Assembly: GCA_041623895.1 (NCBI GenBank)
Contig: JBFJVZ010000301.1
Coordinates: 1-10,058, forward strand
Origin: JBFJVZ01 sp041623895
Lineage (GTDB): Bacteria; Planctomycetota; Planctomycetia; Pirellulales; Pirellulaceae
Direction of reading: 5' to 3'
Length of the DNA: 10,058 nt
The position numbers and the translations under genes are program-made. The notes below the pieces were generated by a model. The model saw only the letters and a program-made list of their open reading frames with translations, made no database searches and had not been told where the DNA came from. Positions 1 through 8,800 of the stretch are shown one piece after another. Each line of letters begins with the position of its first letter. Within the stretch, counting starts at the first letter, position 1.

Positions 1-309
1 AGGAAGTTCTCGGTCAGTGCGGCGTAGAAGGTGCATGCTGATTGCGGCGGACCAAGTCACGATCTGGAACTCAGCTCCTGCGCCGCATACTTGGTTCGAC
101 GAAAACAAAGGAAGTCCCTGGGCTGGACTCCATTTGGCTACTTCCCACCGCGTATTCGAGATGCTCTATTAGGGGGTCGACAAGACAGGATGTCGAGGCA
201 CATGGAGGTGGGCTATCTGCAAATAGCTGACCGGAACTTATGTTCGGGCAATTAAGTTTGGAATCAGCCCAAGTTGCTGACCTAGGCCCGCCATGCCTTC
301 AAAGACTGG

Positions 310-324
310 CAAACGGCCCGTTTG
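310..324. repeat. Short inverted repeat (7-bp arms)
   Basis: CAAACGG at 310-316 and CCGTTTG at 318-324 are perfect reverse complements around one central C. This could be an operator-like palindrome, or a small hairpin with an opened loop followed by a moderately T-rich stretch (TTTGGCTCTTATTTG) acting as a weak terminator for an upstream gene. Arms of seven bases can occur by chance in 10 kb, so the function is open. Confidence 0.3.
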
Positions 325-460
325 GCTCTTATTTGTGCTGATGGCGATCTAATTTGGCGACAGGATGGCGGGGCCAAACGATCGCGGGCGTGGGACGTGA
401 ACCGCTGATCGGACGCTGTCCCGGCTTCCGGTCTGTCGCCACCAACGGACTGATGTCGGC

Positions 461-536
461 AGGGTTGATGATCCTCCACAGGGTTGATGATCCTGCACAG
501 GGTTGATGATCCTGCACAGGGCTGATAATCCCTCCA
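461..536. repeat. 19-bp tandem repeat, four copies
   Basis: The unit AGGGTTGATGATCCTGCAC occurs head to tail. Copy 1 (461-479) differs at one base (CTCCAC for CTGCAC), copies 2 (480-498) and 3 (499-517) are identical, and copy 4 (518-536) has diverged (AGGGCTGATAATCCCTCCA). The period of 19 is not a multiple of three, so the array is not constrained as protein code. It ends 118 bp before the start codon at 655. It may be a variable-number repeat, a set of binding sites about two helical turns apart, or a replication-slippage relic. There are too few copies and no spacers, so it is not a CRISPR array. Confidence 0.9.
503..529 (+). promoter_or_regulatory. Possible promoter at the end of the tandem repeat
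   Basis: TTGATG at 503-508 in the third repeat copy resembles a -35 box (4 of 6 to TTGACA). GATAAT at 524-529 resembles a -10 box (5 of 6) and arises from a G-to-A change in the diverged fourth copy (TGATGATCC to TGATAATCC). The spacer of 15 bp is shorter than ideal. Transcription from here would give a 5' leader of about 120 nt for the gene at 655. This is motif matching only, and planctomycete promoters often fit the consensus poorly. Confidence 0.22.
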
Positions 537-654
537 GCCTGTTATTCCTGGGGAAAATCCACTGGATATTGGCCGACTCACGGTGGCGGAGTTAAGCTCG
601 CAACTAGGCTGATTTTCGATTCTCCTGCTTTCCATTTAGCTCAACCGAAAAAAC

Positions 655-2259
655 ATGAATTCGATTCTACTGTGGCGAGACTCGCTCTTACGTCATTGGG
701 TTGCCGCGGCATTTGCCTTCGCCCTGGTGGTCACCTTCACCGCGTTTATCATTGTCAACGCGCCGCGTGAATACCGCTCCGTCTCTCGTTTGCTGCTGCG
801 CGTCGGGCCCGAGAGCGCAACGCTGGATCCAACGGTGACGGTTACCGGCGACACCAACGCGCCGCTGAAAACTCGCGAAGACGAAGTCGAAACCGCGATC
901 GATATCATGCGTAGCCGATCGACCATGGAAGAAGTTATTGATCGTCTCGGTACCGACCTGATCCTGAAAGAAGAATTTCCTGGTCAAGCCGTGGCCTCGG
1001 ATGAAGAACCGGCGGGCGCGCTATCGGAGTGGCTTGGCTCCATGAAATCAGCGATCAGAAACATTGATCCTGTTTCAACAAGAGAAAAGGCGGTACGGGC
1101 CTTAGAGCAGGGTTTCGATATCTCCGCGGCGGAAAAATCAAGTTTGGTAACCATCGAGTACAAATCCGGTAACCCCAAGGTAGCGCAGACGATCGTTTCC
1201 GAATGGGTGGAGGCCTTTTTAGCACATCACGCGAAAGTCAATCGCACGCAGGGTGCGTACGCCTTCTTTCTGGAACAAGACGCCGCCCTGAACGAACAAC
1301 TTGACCATGTGCAGCGGCAGATTCGCGAAGCAAAGAGCCAGGCCGGGCTGGCAACTTTGGAAGGACAACAAAGGATGTTGGAAGCTCAACTGGAAACAGT
1401 TGGCAGCGACCTGTTCAAAGTGGAAGCCGATCTTGTCGAATCTGCCGTGCGGGCTGAGTCATACGAAGAATTGTTGGCAGGTTCCATCGAGCGGACGATG
1501 CGGGAGGCAACGACGGGGATTGAAAGCGAAGCCCGCAACGGTATGCGTGGCACGCTTTTTCAGTTGGAGGTTTTGGAGAACGAATACGCTGCCAGGTACA
1601 AGGAATCTCATCCCAAGCTGATTGCCATTCGAGCGCAATTGGCCGAAGCCCGAAAGATTGTTGATGCTCAGCAGGACGATCGAACTGAGTACCGCGAGAC
1701 TATCAATCCAACACATCAACAGATTTTTGAAAAAAGGATCGTCGACATTGCACTTGAGAAGTCGCTGCGCGAAAGAAAAAAGACACTTGAGCAGCAACGC
1801 GAACATCTGATCGCGGAGATCAACGCCTTGAACGAGCACGAGGAGAATCTGTCGCATTTGAAGCGAAAGTCCGAAATACTGCAAGAACGACAAAAGGCCC
1901 ACGCGGTGCTGCTTGAACAGTCACGGCTGAATGAGGCATTGGAGGAGCAGCGAGTAACGAGCATCAACATTGTGCAGCCCGCCACGCTTGAAGAGCGACC
2001 CGTGTCACCAGACAAGAAGCTGTGTGCGATGGCTGGTCTGGTTGCGGCGTTTGCGTTTTCCCTCGGTATACCCGTGCTGCTCGACTGGCGGCGATTCGTC
2101 TTCGAGCCGGAACCTAGGGGCCTGGTGAGAGGCGGCGACTTGATTGATGAGCCAAGGGCGGAGACTTCGTTGGCTTCAGCAGCGAGCTCAACCACGCCGA
2201 TATTGACGGAGTCCAGTGAGCCAGAATCGGTGATGCACGCGGCCGCGCGGCCCCGTTAA
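655..2259 (+). CDS. Wzz/GumC-type polysaccharide co-polymerase, kinase-less
   Basis: This 534-residue inner-membrane protein probably sets chain length and aids export of an exopolysaccharide or O-antigen-like polymer, as a partner of a Wzy polymerase and outer-membrane exporter. A short cytoplasmic N-terminus leads into membrane segment 1 (about 15-36), then a Wzz-like domain (about 39-100; LLLRVGPESATLDP and alternating acidic helices). Long, charged coiled-coil helices follow (about 200-290 and 330-430), including the family hallmark YKESHPKL at 315-322. A proline motif (PATLEERPVSPDKK, 442-455) precedes membrane segment 2 (about 458-477). The tail of about 55 residues is acidic and Ser/Ala-rich, with no Walker A motif and no tyrosine cluster, so the BY-kinase domain fused to many GumC/Wzc-like proteins is absent; any kinase must be a separate protein encoded outside the window. 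The ATG at 655 is chosen because it places the first membrane helix just after a short basic N-terminus; no clear Shine-Dalgarno sequence precedes it. It stands alone, with over 500 bp of non-coding DNA on each side, rather than inside a visible polysaccharide operon. The family call is firm; the polymer is unknown. Confidence 0.88.
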   Translation: MNSILLWRDSLLRHWVAAAFAFALVVTFTAFIIVNAPREYRSVSRLLLRVGPESATLDPTVTVTGDTNAPLKTREDEVETAIDIMRSRSTMEEVIDRLGTDLILKEEFPGQAVASDEEPAGALSEWLGSMKSAIRNIDPVSTREKAVRALEQGFDISAAEKSSLVTIEYKSGNPKVAQTIVSEWVEAFLAHHAKVNRTQGAYAFFLEQDAALNEQLDHVQRQIREAKSQAGLATLEGQQRMLEAQLETVGSDLFKVEADLVESAVRAESYEELLAGSIERTMREATTGIESEARNGMRGTLFQLEVLENEYAARYKESHPKLIAIRAQLAEARKIVDAQQDDRTEYRETINPTHQQIFEKRIVDIALEKSLRERKKTLEQQREHLIAEINALNEHEENLSHLKRKSEILQERQKAHAVLLEQSRLNEALEEQRVTSINIVQPATLEERPVSPDKKLCAMAGLVAAFAFSLGIPVLLDWRRFVFEPEPRGLVRGGDLIDEPRAETSLASAASSTTPILTESSEPESVMHAAARPR

Positions 2260-2815
2260 GTCCACCCCAGGCTATACGCTGCCACCACTCCGTGGTTCTT
2301 CTTGATGATTGTTGAGCTCGCGCTCTTAAGCCGGACGCTCTGCAAGTCCTGGCCTACCGATGATCCCACATCAATGATGAAATTGCTCTAAGCAAGTCGA
2401 TGCTAACCTAAAGCCTGTCCATTCCATCGCTCCCGGGTGAGCAACATCCGCGGATCAAGTCCGGCGAGCAGTGCGGCGCACGAAATCAGCAGGCCGTCAC
2501 GGTCGCGGCTCACATCTGCGTGGGCCGTGAGGCACCGAGCTTTTCCGTCTTCATCTGCGTCGGCCTACAGCTTCGTCTACCCGAAGCACGCGGCATCCTG
2601 CATGGGCAGAGCCCGCAAATCATGCCGCTCCAACCATCGCAATCTGCACATTCGTTATCACTGATCGCCGCATCGGATTCGACTAGGACTTGGCTGGCCG
2701 CGGTGCACCGATCAGCCCGCAATGCGAACTAAGTTTCCTCTGGGGTAAATCCGACAGTTCACGGCACTCTTCTCGATCAAGACCCTCCAAGCAGGTTGCG
2801 AATTCTGGCAAATAT
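2260..2815. other. Intergenic region without a convincing gene
   Basis: These 556 bp separate the co-polymerase from the giant surface protein. Reading frames of 70-75 codons exist on both strands (plus 2437-2664 with a GTG start, plus 2520-2732, minus 2510-2722), but they overlap one another, show no family resemblance and lack ribosome-binding signals, so none is called. The region holds a direct repeat pair (2513-2526 and 2552-2565) and a very small hairpin (2284-2296). The leader just upstream of 2816 is more AT-rich and probably carries the promoter of the giant gene, but I cannot pick out boxes with confidence. Confidence 0.55.
2513..2565. repeat. Imperfect direct repeat pair, 14 bp, 39-bp period
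   Basis: CATCTGCGTGGGCC at 2513-2526 recurs as CATCTGCGTCGGCC at 2552-2565 with one mismatch. On the minus strand, in the frame of 2510-2722, both copies read as RPTQM. The pair could be chance, a protein-binding site or part of an interspersed genomic repeat. Confidence 0.5.
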
Positions 2816-5800
2816 ATGAAAAACAAGCAACCTCGCGTCTTCGACTTTTATCCGTTGGAGGACCGCATTCTCCTCAGCGGCGAAGGTCTGGATGGCGGGG
2901 AGATTGCTCCCGATGCCGATATCGTTGCTGCCCTGCTGGCGGAGGCTGCCGAGGCGGATGGTCAGGCGGTGGACGACCAGAGCGCGATGGTTGCCCAAGA
3001 TGTTTTCACCGACGATCTTCAGTCCGCTGATCAAGATGTGGCTGATGTTCCGAGTTTCGACCTGGACCAGCCTCTGGAAGTGATCTTCGTCGATGCCGGA
3101 GTCCAGGATGCCGACACGCTGCTGGATGGTTTACGGGATGATCGTGACGGGCAGACTCAGTGGCTGATTGTCGAACTTTCCGCTGACCGCGATGGTGTCG
3201 ATCAAATCACCAACACGCTGGCTGGTCTGTCCAGTGTGGATGCGATTCACATCCTCAGCCACGGCGACGGTGACGGGCTGTGGCTGGGCAACACCAGGTT
3301 GGCAGTCGATTCAGCGGCCGCGTACTCGGGTGAGATCGCATCTTGGGGAGCATCGCTGGATACGGACGCCGATCTCTTGATTTACGGTTGCAACCTGGCC
3401 AGCACGGCTGACGGTCGCACACTGCTGGATTCCATTGCCGCCTTGACCGGCGCCGATGTTGCGGCCAGCGACGATGACACGGGACACGCAACGTTGGGTG
3501 CCGACTGGGACTTGGAGTACACAGCCGGACAAATTGAAACCGCGGTCGCCTTCAACATGTCGGCACAAGACGCTTGGTATTTCCGCTTGTCAACGGTCAA
3601 CGTCAGTCAGACCGCCGATGTGGTCAACGGTGATACATCCTCAATTGCCAACCTGATCGCCAGTGACGGCGGCGACGGGATTTCGCTACGCGAAGCGATT
3701 CTTGCCACCAATAACACAGCTGGCGCGGACATCATCGAGTTGTCTTCGGGAACGTATACGCTTTCCATTGCCGGCACGTTGGAAGAACTCGCGGCCACTG
3801 GCGACCTAGATATCATCGATGACCTGACAATCACTGGCGTGGGAATTGGCTCCACCATCATCGACGGCGCCTCACTCGACCGTGTCTTCGATATCCTCTC
3901 CGGAACGGTCACGATCTCCGAAATGACGGTTCAAGGGGGTGACACGACTGTCGACGGAGGAGACGGTGCGGGTCTGCAGGTCGGCGCTGCCGCCGACGTA
4001 ATCGTGACCAACGCGCTTATCTCAGGCAATAAGGCGAACAAAGGGGGCGGCATCTCCGTCAGCGGCGGATTGCTGACGCTCTTGGACACTACGCTGGACA
4101 ACAACATTGGGGAAACCAAAGCGGGCGGACTCCAAAATAAAGACGGTGACGTCACGCTTGTCGGCGTCACCATCAGCAATAACTCGACGTTGGGACAGGG
4201 CGGCGGTTACTTTGGTAGCGGTGATGCTGCAAATATGGATGCCACCAACGTCACGCTCAGCGGCAACAGCGCTGACCAGGGCGGAGGTGTGTACATCTCG
4301 GGGGTTGGCTCGACCCACACCTGGCAAAACACGACCGTCACCAACAACGACGCAACCACCCAAGCTGGTGGTGCCTTCATCAACAGCGGGACGGTCAACC
4401 TGCGAAACACGTTGGTCGCGGGCAATTCCGCACCGATCTTCGCCGACGTCAGCGGCACCGCGGCCAGCCTTGGCAATAACCTGATTGGCGACAGCACGGG
4501 CAGTAGCGGCTGGATCGGCAGCGACATACTTAATGTCTCGCCCACACTCGGCGTTCTGGCTGACAACGGCGGCTCAACTCAGACGCATGCGTTGCTGGCC
4601 GGCAGCCGCGGCATTGACGAAGGAACCACGGCCGGCGCTCCGGCAACCGATCAACGCGGTATAGCACGCGATGCGATCGTTGACATCGGTGCGTTCGAAT
4701 ATGTCGCTCCGCGCACGAGCTTGGCCGTCTGGTCGGAAAATGGCTCCGCGCCCTTGGAGACCAGCGAGTGGGACGGAACTACGTTTGGACCCGAGGGCAC
4801 GACAGCCAGTGTCGGTCGTTGGCGGATCATTCAGGGTGCCGAGGCACCGACTCGCGACGAAGCCATTGTCATCGGTGTTGACACCGGCGGCACGATCGAA
4901 GGTCAGATGTGGGATGGCAGCAGCTGGAGCACTCTGCCGATCAATCCGCTGGGCACGGTCAGCCAAACTTATTGGTGGGGCATGGATGTGGCCTACGAAT
5001 CAGACAGCGGCGATGCTGTGATGGTCTGGACTGATGGGGCAACAGTCGAATACGCCATCTGGGATGGCACGTCCTGGTCGGCTGTCAACACGCTCAGCAT
5101 CTACAGCGGCTCGACGCCACGGCAACTGCAGCTTGCCGCCAGTTCGCTCACCGATGAAATGGTATTGGTGGTCAGCGACTCAAACAGCCAGGATACGGCC
5201 TACGTGTGGGACGGCAGCAGCTGGGGCGACGCGATCACTCTTGCAACCAGCAGCAGCGACGATCGCACCGACATCCATGTTGCCTATGAACAGCAGAGTG
5301 GTGACGCCGTCGTTGTGTACGGCAACAACAGTGTCGATCTACGCTACCGAACTTGGGACGGTGCCAGTTGGAGCGCCGAAAACACCGTAACGGCTCCGGG
5401 CGGGACTGCTGGCAATGTTCGTTGGACCACAATTGCTTCGGATCCGAACAGTGATCGAATTGCTGTCGGCGTGGTCACCTTCAGCAACGAAGCCTGGTTT
5501 GCCGTCTGGGATGGTTCCACGTGGGGCAATCAAGTTCTGGCCGAACCCACGACCCAGAGCAGCACCTCTCCGAATGCCGCCGTGGCGTTTGAGAGTGATT
5601 CCGGTGATCTGCTGGCGACGTATGCTGAAAGTGGCAAAGACGATGTGCGATACATTACTTGGTCGAGTAGTGGGGGATGGTCCGGTGAGCAGAAAACCGT
5701 AGACAAGTTTGGCGCCAATCTTAATTCCATGACTTTGTCTGCTGATCCATTCAGCAATGACATCATGCTCGCCGTGCAAGATGACGGCGGCGATCTGAAC

Positions 5801-8800
5801 TACGTCCTCTGGAACGGTTCGTCGTTTGAATCGCCCACCGAACAGGAAATCGATACCGGCGAAATCAAGAACCAGCCGTTCTTGTTTCTCTGGGATCAGC
5901 AGGATGCCAACAAAGCGGTGTTGTCTTCCGTTCAGGATACGTACATCAAACTTGGCGAAACCGGCAACAACTTCGGTATCTCCAGCCAGTTGATTGTTGA
6001 CCGAGAAGACGGGGACTTGCAAAGAGCGCTGGTGCAGTTCGACCTGAGCAGCATCCCCGTCGGCGCCGTCATTCACGCGGCCACACTGAACATGGAAGCA
6101 ACTGTGGTGGGCGGATTGATGAACGTCGACGTCTACCAGGTGCTGGAAAGCTGGGCCGAAGGCACCGTTGACGGAACCGCGGATGATGCCAACTGGACAA
6201 ACCGAGATACCGGCACCGCCTGGACCACGGCTGGAGGATATTTCGATGCCTCCGCCATCGATTCGCTTAGCACCGCTGCAGCGGGACAGCATTCCTGGAA
6301 CATCACCACACTTGTCCAAAACTGGGTCAGCGGCACGGACGCTAATTATGGCGTCATGATTGGCAGTCCCGATGGCGGCGGCGATCGAACATTCAGCTAC
6401 GACAGCCGTGAAGGAACGATCGCACCAGAGCTGATCATCCACTATTCAATCGCTAACGCAGCGCCAACCGATATTTCACCCAACAGTGCCAGTGTCAGTG
6501 AACACACCAATACAACGGGTGGTTACAGTGTCGCAACGTTAAGCACGACCGATCCGGACACTGGAGACACGTTCACTTACTCGATTGTCGGCGGCGCGGA
6601 TGCGGCGAAGTTTTCCATTGGCGGCGCCGGCAGTGATGAACTGATCTTGACCGACGGTGTGCTCGACTTCGAGACCAAGTCGTCTTACAGCGTGCGCATA
6701 CGCACCACGGACGCAGCCGGCGCGTGGTACGAGGAGACAGTGTCAGTCAGCGTCAACGATCTGAACGACGCGCCCGTGTATGACAACACCGGCACGACGC
6801 AGTTGACAAACGTGCTGCAAAACGCGACGGATCCGACTGGAGACCTGGTGGCGGCGATCATTGCCAGCGCCGGCGGCGATCGGATCGCTGACGCCGATAG
6901 CGGCAGTGTCGAGGGATTCGCCGTCACTGCGGTCGATGATGCCAACGGAACCTGGGAATACTCGACCAACGGCGGAAGTACCTGGACCGCCTTCGGCGCG
7001 GTCAGCGACGCCGCTGCGGTTGTGCTAACCGATACTGCCAGCGATATGGTTCGCTTCGTGCCCGGTACCGGCTACACAGGCAACGCCACGATCACCTTCC
7101 GAGCTTGGGATACAAGCGACGGAAACGTGTCCGGAACGACTGGTGTCAACACGACCACCAATGGCGGGGCGACCGCATACAGCACGGCGACTGAATCGGC
7201 TAACATTTATGTTGATCCGTCGGAAGTCTTGCTGCTGATGTCGACTACCGGCGATGTGGGACCAGCCTACAGCCAACCCGACAGTGGTGTCGCCGGCCTG
7301 CCCAGCTGGTCGGATTCCTCAGTGATCGGGATGGGTGATCCGAATCTTTCCTTCGGAAGTGGCACGACAAGCGGAACTTTTACACTAACAAGTAACTTTG
7401 ACGACTTCGCTGCTGACGGCAATACAAAACTCAGCGGCTTGCATTTTGTTACCTCGGATATCACGGTTTCCGGTGCGGGGATTTCGGGCGGAAGCATCGA
7501 TCTGTTAACGAGCGACCTGATCTTCATCGCAGGCAGCGGTGACTCCCTGACGACCGCGGCCTCCGGTCCACCAGCGGGTTGGACCACCAGCTTGGCTGTC
7601 ACTGAGGGAGACGTTTACGCCTTTCGCGCTGAGAATCCCGGTGATTACTCGAGCGGATATTTCCGCCTGGTCATGAGCGGTCCGGGCGTAAATACCACAC
7701 AGGGGATCACGCTGGTCGAGCAAGCGATCACGGTTGGAGGCGATGTCGTTCTTGATGCCGGCGATTTTCTGTTCTCGCAATCGGGCAATATCCAGAAAAA
7801 CAGCATTTTTTGGTACGACACCAGCGCGAACAACTCCAGCACACTGATCAACGGCGATGACATCAATATTGATAGTGGAGGTAGCGGCGAAGCAATCTTC
7901 GGTCTGGAACTGGTCGAGTCCGGTGCGACGATTGGCGGCGTTACTTTGAACAGTGGAGACATCCTGCTTGCGATTGATTCGACTGGCTCAGTTGGAGACA
8001 ACAGTCTTGCCGTCACACGACAAGATGTGTTCACACTGAACGTGACGGCGACAACTTACGGATCCGGTACCGCTGCTGCGACCGCCTCGCTTCTGTTCGA
8101 TGGCGACGGTTCCGTTAATTTTGATGCAGCGGAAGAGAATATTGACGCCCTGAGTCTGATCATCACCGGCACGGGAGGCAATCAAGCGCCGACGCTGGCA
8201 AATTCCGGAGGACCAGTCAACTTTGTCGAAAACGGCGCGATGGTGGTCATCGATGGCTCGATTACCGTAGCAGACGCCGACAGTCCTGATTTTGACGGGG
8301 GCCTATTGAGTGTCGAGATCACGGCGGGCTTCTCGTTTGGTGACCGCTTGTCGATCTTCAACCAGGGCAGCGGTATCGGCCAGATCGGCGTCAGCGGCAG
8401 CGACATTACCTACAACTTTGGCGCCGGCGCGGTCGTCATCGGTACGTTCACGGGCGGTAGCGGCACGCCACTGGTTGTCAATCTGAATGCCAGCGCGGAT
8501 GCCACCGCAACTCAGGCATTGATGCGGAATATTTCCTTCTGGAACACGTCCGACAATCCTGCGACAGGCGCGCGGACCATCGACTTTGCCCTGAGTGATG
8601 GCGACGGCGGTACCAGCAACACGATCTCGCAGACGGCCACGGTAACCGCCACCGCTGACGCGCCGGTCGCTGTCAACGACGGTTTTGGCCTCGACTTTGA
8701 CGGCATCGATGATTACGTCGCTATCGCGGATGATCCCAGCCTGATCATGACAACCACGATGACCATGGAAGCCTGGATCAATCCGGACGCGTCGGCCAAC

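Larger units (their letters stand above)
1..654. other. Upstream region without a convincing gene
   Basis: No reading frame here has recognisable protein motifs. The two overlapping plus-strand frames near 31-255 (74 and 62 codons) and the minus-strand frame at 282-635 show no known family and no supporting start signal; the last is partly made of translated tandem repeat. The first 30 bases could belong to a gene ending upstream, but nothing identifies it. What can be seen is a 15-bp inverted repeat at 310-324, a 19-bp tandem repeat at 461-536 and a possible promoter at 503-529, all consistent with a regulatory or spacer region ahead of the gene at 655. A decayed mobile-element remnant in the first 250 bases cannot be excluded, but I do not recognise one. 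Confidence 0.6.

Noticed and set aside
31..255. Small plus-strand frames (74 and 62 codons)
   Set aside because: They overlap each other, have no Shine-Dalgarno sequence and match no family I recognise. A transposase or integrase remnant was considered, but no catalytic or family motif supports it.
461..536. CRISPR array
   Set aside because: The 19-bp units abut one another with no unique spacers, and no cas genes are present in the window.
2284..2296. Hairpin ACCAC-TCC-GTGGT after the co-polymerase stop codon, followed by TCTTCTT
   Set aside because: A 5-bp stem without a true T tract is too weak to call a terminator.
2437..2732. Small plus-strand frames in the intergenic region (75 codons from GTG, 70 codons from ATG)
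   Set aside because: They overlap each other and a minus-strand frame, have low-complexity Ser/Arg-rich translations and lack start signals.
3593..4702. Pectate lyase or other polysaccharide lyase
   Set aside because: The beta-helix repeat pattern alone does not show enzyme activity, no catalytic Asp/Arg/Lys cluster typical of lyases was recognised, and the CSLREA/anchor-Q pattern explains the segment better.
5339..6442. Long minus-strand frame of 367 codons opposite the giant gene
   Set aside because: It lies wholly antisense to the propeller and DNRLRE coding sequence, which shows clear domain motifs in the plus frame. Its translation has no recognisable family. Long antisense frames are expected opposite GC-rich, codon-biased genes.
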